NCBI GenBank assembly: GCA_937135995.1
Contig: CAKZOF010000114.1
Coordinates: 1 to 6,329 of the forward strand
DNA from: an uncultured Pyrinomonas sp.
GTDB taxonomy: Bacteria > Acidobacteriota > Blastocatellia > Pyrinomonadales > Pyrinomonadaceae
Direction of reading: 5' to 3'
DNA: 6,329 bases
Position 1 is the stretch's first letter; each line of letters begins with the position of its first letter. Positions 1 through 6,029 of this stretch are shown here, in pieces. The notes under the pieces were generated by a model. That model saw only the letters and a program-made list of their open reading frames with translations. It was not told where the DNA came from and searched no databases. The position numbers and the translations under genes are program-made.

Positions 1-187
1 TGGAGCGTTGCCTCGATCTTAAATTTTCGCGCGGCGATCGGCAGGGAGAAACCACGTTGGTAGGTTGGCTTCGAGGGCGCGCAAGCTGCGTGTGTTCGAG
101 GGTCGAAGAGCCGATTCGGCGGGGGGACCTAAACTAGCGGCGTTGCCGAGCAGGTGTGGTGGAGTCAAACGATGTGCCTAGCGAGGG

Positions 188-292
188 GTTGACCGCTCGA
201 CGGTGCCGTTCAAAAGCCGAAGGTCGATGGAAGTCGAGGGTTGCTCGTCGGAAGCGCGTTGACCGCTCGACGGTGTCGTTCAAAAGCCGAAG
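188..292. repeat. Two-copy 35-bp direct repeat, 70-bp period
   Basis: Copies lie at 188-222 and 258-292 and differ at one base only (C at 206, T at 276). Each starts GTTGACCGCTCGACGGTG and ends CAAAAGCCGAAG. The unit contains a small dyad, ACCG-CTCGA-CGGT. The 35 bases between the copies are not repeated, and a third copy is not found one period upstream or downstream. The right edge of copy 2 overlaps the left arm of the hairpin at 289-325 and supplies the T-run of that terminator on the minus strand. It could be a local duplication of the terminator tail or a degenerate two-repeat array; nothing nearby supports a working CRISPR. Confidence 0.8.
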
Positions 293-325
293 AGCGCGAA
301 GGACGTTTCGTCTTTCGCGCTCTTC
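289..325 (-). terminator. Probable intrinsic terminator of the GWxTD gene
   Basis: Bases 289-305 pair with 309-325 in a 17-bp stem with one G·T wobble (301/313) and a TTT loop (306-308). The outer arm is GAAGAGCGCGAA against TTCGCGCTCTTC. Read on the minus strand it begins 31 bases after the TAA stop of the GWxTD gene and is followed by GGCTTTTG, a short T-run offset by three bases. On the plus strand it is followed by AAGGC with no T-run, so the minus direction is favoured. The T-run is weak for a canonical Rho-independent terminator, but the stem is very strong. Confidence 0.65.
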
Positions 326-355
326 AAGGCAAAAGGAAGCAGGGCGCTGAAAGCG

Positions 356-1969
356 TTACTCGACGACCGTGAACTTCGCCGAAGGCATCAACGTTTGACC
401 CGAAACGCGATCCTTGATGCGCACCTGTAGTTCGTATTCGCCGGGCAGTAGGCCGCTAGTCGAGAGCAACTTGGCGAGCGTCAAGCGTTGACCGGCATCG
501 CTCATGCCACGCCAATCTTCGGCTACCTTGTTCACTTCTTTGCCGTCTTTGACCAAAACGTATTCGACGTCCACCGATGGGCGGAGCGTCATCTGGTCGA
601 TACCGGCGTTGTAAACTTGCATGTATATGCCGACAGGCTCGCCGCGCCGGTAGATGCCCGAAACGTTCGGGATGACCTTGTTCTGCCCGATGACGAACTG
701 ACCGATGGCCGGTTGATCGATCAAGCTCTGGAGTTTGGCCGCGAGCACGAGCGTTGAGGTGGAGAGCTTTTGCGAGTCGTACTTCGGCACGGTGAAGCCG
801 ACGTGACGGACGCCCGTTGCGCCGGAGTTGATGTCGCGCACGATGACGTCAATCTTGTAGGTGCCGGGCGGGAGCGCGACCGCTTTCTGATAGGCTGACT
901 TGCGATCCTTGATGGTGGCTAGTTCTTCCGGCGTGGCGGTGGTGATCACGGGATCTTCGAAAACGCCGACGCGCCGTCCGGCAACCGATGTAATACGCCC
1001 GAAGATGTTGAGCTGGGCCGTTTGCACGCCGCCGACATCTTTAAAGACGAGATCGCGATTTTCGGTCTGGATCGTGAAGGCCGTGACGACGCGATCATCC
1101 GACTGGCGGAAGAAATCTATCCGCATGTCGAAATTGAGTGGGTTGTCCTCGACCACGGGGGTATTGACAGCTGTCGCCAGATCGTTGAACTTGATCTGCG
1201 GCGCGCGTTCCAAGTCGGCCAGCAGCTGCAAGCGTGTGAACGGGTTGTCTTGCTCGCGCATGTAGCTGTTCGGCCCTGTCAGCCCGGCGATGCGGTCGGC
1301 TTTGTTGGCGAGTCCAAGTTGCTCGGCCAACGTCAGCCCGGCTCCCGGCACGTAGAGCAGCGCGTCCTTTTCGTAAGGCGAGCGTGCGATACGGTACTCG
1401 CCCGTGCCGGTCGGATCAACGAACTCAATCTCGATGCCGGAGCCGACGCCCGGAATGTAGCGGTAGAACCAGACCTCGAAAGGATAGGTAGTAGTCGAAC
1501 CGCCGCCCTCATAGTAAGGCCGCTCGTACGGCCCGCCCATCGGGTGCGATTCGATCGAATCGGGCTTGCCGAATTTGATGTAGATGCGCCCGCGATCAGT
1601 CTTCCATCCGGGAATGCCGGAAGTGAAGTGTTGATTAGCATAGGCGATGCGCTCGTAGTATTCCTCTTTGAACTCGTTCTCTTCCGTGTCGGGATCCGGG
1701 TCGCGACGCCGCCAAAAGGCTTCGATGAACTGCTCACGCTCCTCGTCGGTTTGCAGCTTCAAAAAGGCTTTGCGTTCTTCGTCCGTGATGATGTAGGCGA
1801 CATCCTCTTCGAGCCATTTTTTATAGACTTTTTTGAGTTCTGGTTTGACGTTGCGCGGGCGCTCTTCGACCGGCGTCTGGTTGCGATTTTTGTCCTGCGC
1901 CCACGCTGGCGGCAAGACCAGCAGGGAGATCAAAATCCAGACGAAGACGCGGAGTAACTTGCTACCCAT
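356..1969 (-). CDS. Exported GWxTD domain-containing protein
   Basis: This is a 537-aa protein of the GWxTD family, found mainly in Acidobacteria and with no established biochemical function. Residues 1-24 form a Sec-type signal peptide: Lys/Arg near the start, a hydrophobic core, and a probable cleavage site at PAWA-QD. The mature N-terminal part is charged and helical and carries an ITDEER...[10 protein letters not shown] segment (61-94). The signature GWKTD lies at 121-125, followed by [12 protein letters not shown] and by a [10 protein letters not shown] strand near 162-171. The C-terminal half looks β-rich. Two similar stretches, about 367-395 and 508-535, share the pattern PGxYxxxVxxxDxxSG...FTV, suggesting two Ig-like β-sandwich modules. 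The ATG at 1969 is supported by a GAGGAG ribosome site eight bases upstream. The protein probably acts in the periplasm or at the envelope. It lies 347 bp downstream of tatC on the same strand, with an IS605-like relic between them. Confidence 0.93.
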   Translation of the reverse strand: MGSKLLRVFVWILISLLVLPPAWAQDKNRNQTPVEERPRNVKPELKKVYKKWLEEDVAYIITDEERKAFLKLQTDEEREQFIEAFWRRRDPDPDTEENEFKEEYYERIAYANQHFTSGIPGWKTDRGRIYIKFGKPDSIESHPMGGPYERPYYEGGGSTTTYPFEVWFYRYIPGVGSGIEIEFVDPTGTGEYRIARSPYEKDALLYVPGAGLTLAEQLGLANKADRIAGLTGPNSYMREQDNPFTRLQLLADLERAPQIKFNDLATAVNTPVVEDNPLNFDMRIDFFRQSDDRVVTAFTIQTENRDLVFKDVGGVQTAQLNIFGRITSVAGRRVGVFEDPVITTATPEELATIKDRKSAYQKAVALPPGTYKIDVIVRDINSGATGVRHVGFTVPKYDSQKLSTSTLVLAAKLQSLIDQPAIGQFVIGQNKVIPNVSGIYRRGEPVGIYMQVYNAGIDQMTLRPSVDVEYVLVKDGKEVNKVAEDWRGMSDAGQRLTLAKLLSTSGLLPGEYELQVRIKDRVSGQTLMPSAKFTVVE

Positions 1970-1977
1970 CGTTCACG

Positions 1978-1983
1978 CTCCTC
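1978..1983 (-). promoter_or_regulatory. Ribosome binding site of the GWxTD gene
   Basis: On the minus strand GAGGAG sits eight bases before the ATG at 1969. It fixes the start of the GWxTD protein and lies only four bases beyond the TCAA end of the IS605-like element (1988-1991), so the element could affect initiation. Confidence 0.75.
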
Positions 1984-1987
1984 GAGG

Positions 1988-2120
1988 TTGACACTCCCAC
2001 GGCAGCAAGCCGGAGGGATTCTTGGTTCAACGAGGGCTGCCCGCCATGTGCAGGTCTGACACCCTCTCCCCAAGCCTGACTTCCCGTGTGCCCCACGGTA
2101 CTCTCAGCCACCATCCTAGC
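1988..2120 (-). pseudogene. Possible tnpB C-terminal remnant
   Basis: A minus-strand frame, open from 2156 to a stop at 1962, encodes ESTVGHTGSQAWGEG, then PSLNQESLR, up to the TCAA end. From memory, VGHT-x-S-x-AxGE followed by a (N/K)QE motif is the usual variable tail of TnpB proteins, where the coding sequence overlaps the omega-RNA. The RuvC and zinc-finger parts of TnpB are missing upstream: codons before about 2120 (SRPRRRCARM) show no CxxC or catalytic motif. The frame runs past TCAA into the GWxTD ribosome site, as expected if the original stop has been lost. It is very unlikely to be an active gene. The alternative is a chance small ORF, but the match in frame, order and position argues against that. 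Confidence 0.4.
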
Positions 2121-2151
2121 ACATCGACGCCGGGGGCGGGAGTCCATGTCT

Positions 2152-2178
2152 CCCACCCCTGAAGGGGATGGGTTTTAT
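2152..2178. other. GC-rich hairpin followed by TTTT on the plus strand
   Basis: CCCACCCC (2152-2159) pairs with GGGG (2164-2167) and TGGG (2169-2172) around a TGAA loop, leaving A2168 unpaired. On the plus strand TTTTAT (2173-2178) follows, which is the form of an intrinsic terminator, yet no plus-strand gene lies upstream. A transposon end hairpin is an equally good reading, because the single bulged base in mid-stem is characteristic of IS605-type ends. Confidence 0.55.
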
Positions 2179-2316
2179 CGCTCCCCCACACCCCTCGCTT
2201 TTATAAAGCTTTCAGATTGCCCTCGCTGCGAGTCGGACCAACGCTCGTGACAAATCGAACACCTCAGCACCTAGATTGAAGATTTTAGAATTCGGCGCAA
2301 AACCGAGTCAAGCCAC

Positions 2317-3387
2317 TCATCCTTCGGCGACTCGTTCCTTGCCGAAGATCCACGCGACGAAGATTGAAACTATGTAGAGCACGATCATCGGCGCAGCAAA
2401 GAGCATCATGTTCGGCACGTCGTTGGTCGGAGAGAGCACCGCCGCCGCGATCAAGATCACGATCAGCGCCGGACGCCAGATGCGTACCAACAGTCCTGCC
2501 GACACAAGTCCAATGCGCGCCAGAACGTAGGTCACCGCCGGCATTTGAAAGACGACGCCCATGCCGAGCATCACCAAGATGATAAAATCGAAGTAGTCGC
2601 TCGCGCGCAGCAGCAACCGGAAATCTTGCCCGAGGCCGAGCAAGTAGCTCGCCGCCGGCGGGAAGATGACGTAGTAGGCGAAGGCCGCGCCGATGACGAA
2701 CGAAATGGTTGAAAGCAGAATGAACGGCAGCGCGTAGGCGCGTTCGTGCGGGTAGAGTCCGGGCGAGACGAACGCCCAAATCTGCCACAAGATAAACGGC
2801 ACCGACAGGCAGACGGCGGCATAGAGCGAAACCTTGACGTAGAGCGAAAAAGGCTCCATCGCCGTGGTGACGATCAGCTTGTCGTCGATGCCCGGCAGCG
2901 CATCAGATCGCGTGTCGAACTCGACCGGCAGGCGTACGCCTCGGGGGATCACCGTCGGCCCGGCGATGATCGGTTCGTCGGTGAATAGCCCGATGCGCCC
3001 TTGCGCGTCGCGCGCCACGCGCGCTTGCACCGAAGTGCCCGCCGGAATCACACTCGATCCGAGTTTGGTCGCTTCGGCGAAGACGTAACGGCCAGCGTCG
3101 CCTTCCTGCAGCGCGTCGAGCGACAGGATACGTTCGTCGCCCGTCAACCCGCCGAGCGGCAGTTGCCGTTCCTGCGCTTCGGCCAAGGCGCGCCTGATCG
3201 GAATGGCCAAGAAGTTGTAGATGTAGTCGGAGACGAACCAGCAGAGGACAAAGGCGATGAAGACGAACAGGATGGAACGGATCAAACGGCGGCGCAACTC
3301 ATCCAGATGTTCAAGGAAAGACATCTGCCCGCCGAGTTCTTCTTCGCGTTCCGGTTCGGTTTCGGCTTTGGTCAGTGTGGACGCCAT
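2317..3387 (-). CDS. tatC: Sec-independent protein translocase TatC
   Basis: TatC is the multispanning inner-membrane receptor of the twin-arginine pathway, which exports folded proteins. The conserved N-terminal motif FLEHLDELRRRL is at 24-35, with the Glu/Arg cluster that contributes to signal-peptide recognition. The second conserved block, FVSPGLYPHER, is at 206-216 and includes the cytoplasmic-loop Glu equivalent to E. coli E103. The rest follows the family pattern, with membrane segments near 36-53, 182-205, 220-242, 262-288, 300-318 and 325-345. The protein is 356 aa against about 250-260 for typical TatC. The extra length is a block of about 100 residues (roughly 70-170) between the first and second membrane segments, which should face the periplasm. 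Within it, VIPAG (113-117) and VIPRG (146-150) mark a repeated short β-like motif. The start at 3387 gives the complete N-terminus, but no strong Shine-Dalgarno is visible. It lies 73 bp after tatA, probably co-transcribed. Confidence 0.95.
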   Translation of the reverse strand: MASTLTKAETEPEREEELGGQMSFLEHLDELRRRLIRSILFVFIAFVLCWFVSDYIYNFLAIPIRRALAEAQERQLPLGGLTGDERILSLDALQEGDAGRYVFAEATKLGSSVIPAGTSVQARVARDAQGRIGLFTDEPIIAGPTVIPRGVRLPVEFDTRSDALPGIDDKLIVTTAMEPFSLYVKVSLYAAVCLSVPFILWQIWAFVSPGLYPHERAYALPFILLSTISFVIGAAFAYYVIFPPAASYLLGLGQDFRLLLRASDYFDFIILVMLGMGVVFQMPAVTYVLARIGLVSAGLLVRIWRPALIVILIAAAVLSPTNDVPNMMLFAAPMIVLYIVSIFVAWIFGKERVAEG

Positions 3388-3460
3388 GCGTTGGTTTCTC
3401 TCGTCTCTTGGGAAAAGTCGCTAGGAAGCTCATCAGAGCCAGTCGCGCTTCTCTGCGGCG

Positions 3461-3796
3461 TCAACCGGCGACGGTCTGGCCTGCCGGCTGAACCAACGGT
3501 TCGGGTTGATCGGCGGTCGGAAAACTTTCCGTTTCGCGCGGCGGCGCGTATTCGGGCGGGAGCGGCTCGGCGACCATGGCGCGCGAAATCTCCGCTTCCT
3601 TCTCGAACCGCTCGCGCTCGACTTCCATCTCCCACGTCCGTTTGAAATCTTCGGAAGCGCGCTTGAATTCGCTCAAGCTGCGGCCGAGCGAACGTCCGAG
3701 TTCGGGCAATCGGCGCGGCCCGAAGATGATCAAGGCGACGACCAAGATGACGAGCAGTTCGGTCGTACCCAAGAATTCGAAGATCAACAGATACAT
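3461..3796 (-). CDS. tatA: Twin-arginine translocase TatA/TatB-type subunit
   Basis: This is a 111-aa single-span Tat subunit that oligomerises with TatC to form the protein-conducting site. Residues about 4-25 form the membrane helix with the conserved Glu (TTELL, E13). The FGP hinge (25-27), RRLPELGRSLG (28-38) and an EFK amphipathic helix follow. A charged helix continues to about residue 74, and the tail is Pro/Glu-rich. The architecture is TatA-like. The FGP hinge and the fairly long charged helix also occur in TatB, and no second TatA/B gene is in the window, so it may serve both roles or TatB may be encoded elsewhere. The ATG at 3796 follows a modest AGAGGG site. tatC starts 73 bp downstream on the same strand. 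The nitroreductase gene ends 135 bp upstream. Confidence 0.93.
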   Translation of the reverse strand: MYLLIFEFLGTTELLVILVVALIIFGPRRLPELGRSLGRSLSEFKRASEDFKRTWEMEVERERFEKEAEISRAMVAEPLPPEYAPPRETESFPTADQPEPLVQPAGQTVAG

Positions 3797-3815
3797 CTCT
3801 TGCCCTCTCGCTTTT

Positions 3816-3832
3816 TTCGGCGCCGCGCCGAA
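3816..3832. other. Perfect GC hairpin in the tatA leader
   Basis: TTCGGCGCCGCGCCGAA is a perfect inverted repeat around one central base, able to form a 7-bp stem with a three-base loop. On the minus strand it lies 19 bases before the tatA ATG, and As follow the stem (AAAAAAGCG); on the plus strand six Ts precede it. No T-run follows it in either direction, so it is not a standard terminator. It may stabilise the leader or separate it from nitroreductase transcription. Confidence 0.5.
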
Positions 3833-3911
3833 GGACTGTTCATTGCATCGCCCCCCGCGAACGCGGCCTCCCCTTTCGAGAGCTTCCGCTCCGATCGATG
3901 AAGGGAGAATG

Positions 3912-3933
3912 AAAAGAAGATTAAACTTCCTTC
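3912..3933 (-). terminator. Weak candidate terminator after the nitroreductase gene
   Basis: On the minus strand GAAGGAAG pairs with CTTCTTTT (two G·T wobbles) around TTTAAT, so the T-run forms part of the right arm. It starts within the TGA stop of the nitroreductase. The stem is AT-rich and probably leaky, which would allow read-through into tatA and tatC. Confidence 0.25.
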
Positions 3934-4711
3934 ATCTTTCACCGGGCGGAAGATCTGTTTGTTGGATGCGCCGCTCCGGCGATCGCTTTGCTTCGGTCCA
4001 CGGTTCGCCGAAGCGTTCTTTGAAAACGACCTCATGGAGCGGCAGCCGCCCCGGATAGGGTTTCTCCTCACCGCGCATGCGTCCAATGGCGAGCAGCCCG
4101 ACGACCTCCGCATCGGGCGGTAATCCGAATTCGCGCCGCACGCCTTCGGCATCGAACCCTTCCATGAGCACCGTATCGAAGCCGTAGGCTTCGGCGACGA
4201 GCATCATCGTCGTCAGCGCGATTGCCGTTTGGCGCGTCACCCACACATCGGTGCGCTCTTGTTCCAGGGCTTTGACGGCTTGCGCCACTCTTTGTTCAAC
4301 CTCTTCGAGGCGTCCGGCGCCGCGCCGCGCCCCTTCGCGAAAGATCCGTTCGGCCTCTTTGCGCCAGCTCTCTTTCAACCCGACGCCGATGATGACCACG
4401 GGCGCTTCGCCGATCTTGGCTTGGTTGAACGCGACGCGCTGCAGGCGCTCGCGATTTTGCCGGTCGCGCACAACGATGAAGCGCCACGGTTGAAGGTTGT
4501 AACCCGATGGCGCCTGCGCGCCGAACCGCAAGATGGTTTCGAGCACGTCGTCCGGCACCTCGTCGGACGCAAAGCTGATGGTGGCGCGCCTTTCGAGCAG
4601 GACGCGCGTGATCGGTTTGAGCGGAGACCCATCCGGCTGCGTTGCCGGAAAGCTGGTCGGCGGTTCGTCCATCTCGAACCGCTTGGCTTCGTCGATCGAG
4701 GCGGCAGTCAT
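3932..4711 (-). CDS. Nitroreductase family flavoprotein
   Basis: A 259-aa member of the FMN-dependent nitroreductase superfamily: cytosolic NAD(P)H oxidoreductases that reduce nitroaromatics, quinones or flavins. The core begins at about residue 34 with ITRVLLERRATISF, where RR (41-42) is the usual phosphate-contacting pair of FMN sites. APSGYNLQPWRFIVV (67-81) is the classic family block. A helical mid-region (115-155) precedes the second FMN region (about 160-215), which contains MEGFD (183-187) and ends in AIGRMRGEEKPYPGR. A 33-residue N-terminal lead and an 18-residue tail lie outside the core. The frame stays open upstream to 4924, but the extra 71 codons look like non-coding sequence. 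The ATG at 4711 is preferred because a promoter-like TACAAT lies just upstream and the family core follows. The physiological substrate cannot be told. It precedes tatA on the same strand, a neighbour with no obvious functional link. Confidence 0.9.
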   Translation of the reverse strand: MTAASIDEAKRFEMDEPPTSFPATQPDGSPLKPITRVLLERRATISFASDEVPDDVLETILRFGAQAPSGYNLQPWRFIVVRDRQNRERLQRVAFNQAKIGEAPVVIIGVGLKESWRKEAERIFREGARRGAGRLEEVEQRVAQAVKALEQERTDVWVTRQTAIALTTMMLVAEAYGFDTVLMEGFDAEGVRREFGLPPDAEVVGLLAIGRMRGEEKPYPGRLPLHEVVFKERFGEPWTEAKRSPERRIQQTDLPPGER

Positions 4712-4720
4712 CGCGTCTCG

Positions 4721-4749
4721 ATTGTAACGCGTCGCCTCGGCCGTGCAAA
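4721..4749 (-). promoter_or_regulatory. Candidate sigma-70-type promoter of the nitroreductase gene
   Basis: On the minus strand TTTGCA (4744-4749) and TACAAT (4721-4726) are separated by 17 bases: four and five of six matches to the -35 and -10 consensus. The -10 box ends only nine bases before the ATG at 4711, so the transcript would have a leader of a few bases at most. No Shine-Dalgarno is present, consistent with leaderless translation. This depends on the ATG at 4711 being the true start. Confidence 0.45.
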
Positions 4750-4934
4750 CCCGCGAGGATGAAAGAAATCTAAGCGGAGCACGCGGTCGCTTGCCGGCCG
4801 CTGACGCGGAGAGGGCGCCCGCTTCGTCGATCGGCCAAAAAACATGAGCTGCGGCCCGATCGCGTCTGTAAACCTGTGCGCGCGCTTGCAAGCACGCCGG
4901 AGGCTTTCGCTCAAGCGGGACCACGCCGCTCTCT

Positions 4935-4964
4935 TTGACCGCGAGGATTTCAGCGCTTTATGCT
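4935..4964 (+). promoter_or_regulatory. Candidate promoter of the cobalamin-binding protein gene
   Basis: TTGACC (4935-4940, five of six) and TATGCT (4959-4964, four of six) are separated by 18 bases. The predicted start of transcription near 4971 leaves a leader of about 16 bases that contains the ribosome site. An upstream in-frame ATG at 4960 falls inside the -10 box, which is a further reason to reject it as the translation start. Confidence 0.45.
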
Positions 4965-4973
4965 GAAGGGCTT

Positions 4974-4978
4974 GGAGG
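4974..4978 (+). promoter_or_regulatory. Ribosome binding site deciding the start at 4987
   Basis: A perfect GGAGG lies eight bases before the ATG at 4987. It selects MSRSAPQRIASLLPSATE as the N-terminus over the ATG at 4960. Confidence 0.85.
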
Positions 4979-4986
4979 AGAGAATC

Positions 4987-5946
4987 ATGAGCAGAAGCGC
5001 TCCGCAGCGCATCGCATCGCTGCTACCTTCGGCCACCGAGATCGTCTGCGCGCTCGGCCTTGAAGAGGCGCTCGTCGGCGTCACGCACGAGTGCGACTAC
5101 CCGCCCACGGTCGCGACCAAGCCGCGGCTTACCTCGAGCCGCATTTCGCACGAAACCATGTCGAGCGCGGAAATAGATCACGCCGTCCGCTCGCAATTGG
5201 ACGGACACGGTTCGATCTACGATCTGGACGAAGAGCTGCTGCGTGAACTCGCCCCGGACCTGATCTTGACGCAAGAATTATGCGACGTCTGCGCCGTCAG
5301 TTACCAGACGGTCAGCCGCGCGGCGCGCTTGCTCGATGCAGAGGTGCGCGTCGTTTCGCTCGAACCGAACACGGTGGAAGACATCTTCGACACCATCAGG
5401 ACGGTGGGGCAGTTGACCGGAAGGGCGCGCGAAGCCGAGCGCGTCGTGAGCCAGCTCGCCGCGCGGTTGGATGCGCTCAGCGCGCGCACCATCGGTGCCA
5501 CACGCCCGCGCACGCTGCTGCTCGAATGGTTGGAGCCGCCGTTTGCTCCGGGCCACTGGGTGCCGGAACAGATCCGTTTTGCGGGCGGCGATCCGTCGTT
5601 CGGTTTCATGGGCGCGCCGTCGCGCACGACCACTGCTGAAAAGATTCGCGCCTACGATCCAGAGGTCATCGTACTCATCCCTTGCGGTTACTACATCGCC
5701 GACATCTTTCGCGCTCTCGAAAAGGCCGCCCTCCCCGAGGGCTGGATGGACTTGACGGCTGTGCGCCGTGGGCAGGTCTGGGCCGTGGACGCGACCGCGT
5801 ACTTCAGCCGACCAGGGCCGCGCGTGGTCCGCGGCGCTGAAATACTCGCGCGCATTTTGCATCCAGATCGGTTCGGCCCGCCCGACGAAGGAGAGGCCGT
5901 GCGCGTGCCGCCGGAACTGATGCGCGTCGAAGCACGAGCGCAGTGA
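4987..5946 (+). CDS. Cytosolic BtuF-like cobalamin-binding protein
   Basis: A 319-aa protein of the ABC substrate-binding (periplasmic binding protein, BtuF/FhuD-type) superfamily. It begins directly with RIASLLPSATEIVCALGLEEALVG, the first βαβ unit of the N-terminal lobe, and has no signal peptide or lipobox, so it is probably cytosolic. This matches a known subfamily usually named cobalamin-binding protein. Family-typical positions are HECDYP (34-39), PRLTSSRIS (46-54), TQELCDVCAVS (95-105, with Cys99 and Cys102), LLLEWLEPPFAPGHWVPE (177-194) and IPCGYY (231-236). A helical linker near 129-165 joins the two lobes. No ABC permease or ATPase genes follow, so a role in transport is doubtful. 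Binding or trafficking of a corrinoid or metal ligand is inferred from the family only. It is divergent from the nitroreductase gene, with separate candidate promoters. Confidence 0.88.
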   Translation: MSRSAPQRIASLLPSATEIVCALGLEEALVGVTHECDYPPTVATKPRLTSSRISHETMSSAEIDHAVRSQLDGHGSIYDLDEELLRELAPDLILTQELCDVCAVSYQTVSRAARLLDAEVRVVSLEPNTVEDIFDTIRTVGQLTGRAREAERVVSQLAARLDALSARTIGATRPRTLLLEWLEPPFAPGHWVPEQIRFAGGDPSFGFMGAPSRTTTAEKIRAYDPEVIVLIPCGYYIADIFRALEKAALPEGWMDLTAVRRGQVWAVDATAYFSRPGPRVVRGAEILARILHPDRFGPPDEGEAVRVPPELMRVEARAQ

Positions 5947-6005
5947 ACCCTCGATTTTCATGAAAAAAGATCTTCCGTGTTGTCCGAAGACGAACGGTAC
6001 AGAAC

Positions 6006-6021
6006 CCCGGTGATTCCCGGG
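6006..6021 (+). other. GC hairpin ahead of a possible small ORF
   Basis: CCCGG (6006-6010) pairs with CCGGG (6017-6021) around a six-base loop; the right arm is also part of the palindrome TTCCCGGGAA (6014-6023). It is followed by AAGGGGCGATG rather than a T-run, so it is not an intrinsic terminator for the cobalamin-binding gene. No good terminator is visible after 5946. Confidence 0.35.
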
Positions 6022-6029
6022 AAGGGGCG

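Larger units (their letters stand above)
1..355. other. Non-coding left flank
   Basis: I see no convincing gene in this stretch. A 64-codon plus-strand frame at 156-350 translates to a very Arg/Ser-rich peptide with no recognisable domain, and it runs through a repeat and a terminator hairpin, so it is treated as chance. The stretch holds the 35-bp direct repeats (188-222 and 258-292) and the hairpin (289-325) described separately. Positions 1-187 show no tRNA, promoter or ORF that I can support. Confidence 0.6.
1988..2178 (-). mobile_element. Relic of an IS200/IS605-family element (solo right end)
   Basis: Read on the minus strand, the segment ends in an imperfect hairpin (1995-2018; TCCC/GGGA and CGGC/GCCG stems split by a small internal loop) followed by GTGTCAA. 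It is preceded by GAACCAAGAATCCC. From memory, this layout is typical of the 3' end of tnpB-carrying IS200/IS605 elements and of the omega-RNA that overlaps it; it has not been checked by search. At the other side a second hairpin (2152-2172) has 8 bp in its stem, a four-base loop and a single unpaired T on the minus strand, as in the subterminal hairpins recognised by Y1 transposases. No TnpA and no TnpB catalytic region is present, so this would be a decayed or MITE-like remnant. The left boundary is uncertain; 2178 is only the edge of the visible hairpin region. Confidence 0.5.

Noticed and set aside
188..292. A working CRISPR array
   Set aside because: There are only two repeats, one differing, with no third copy, no leader and no cas genes in the window.
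1022..1957. A 311-codon open frame on the plus strand opposite the GWxTD gene
   Set aside because: It lies wholly antisense to a well-supported gene, has no recognisable domain, and is the expected by-product of GC-rich codon use on the other strand.
2113..2121. An extended -10 (TGCTAGGAT, minus strand) as promoter of the GWxTD gene
   Set aside because: There is no -35 element at a workable distance, and it falls inside the element relic.
3932..4711. BluB (dimethylbenzimidazole synthase), suggested by the divergent cobalamin-binding gene
   Set aside because: BluB belongs to the same superfamily, but the block here is APSGYNLQPW rather than the BluB-type SVG-x-x-QPW, and no other B12 genes are present. 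A general nitroreductase is the safer call.
4712..4924. A 71-codon N-terminal extension of the nitroreductase
   Set aside because: The peptide is low in family similarity, crosses a good promoter candidate, and the core is complete from the ATG at 4711.
4712..4986. A cobalamin riboswitch ahead of the cobalamin-binding gene
   Set aside because: The predicted leader is only about 16 bases, and I see no B12-box or multi-stem structure in the spacer.
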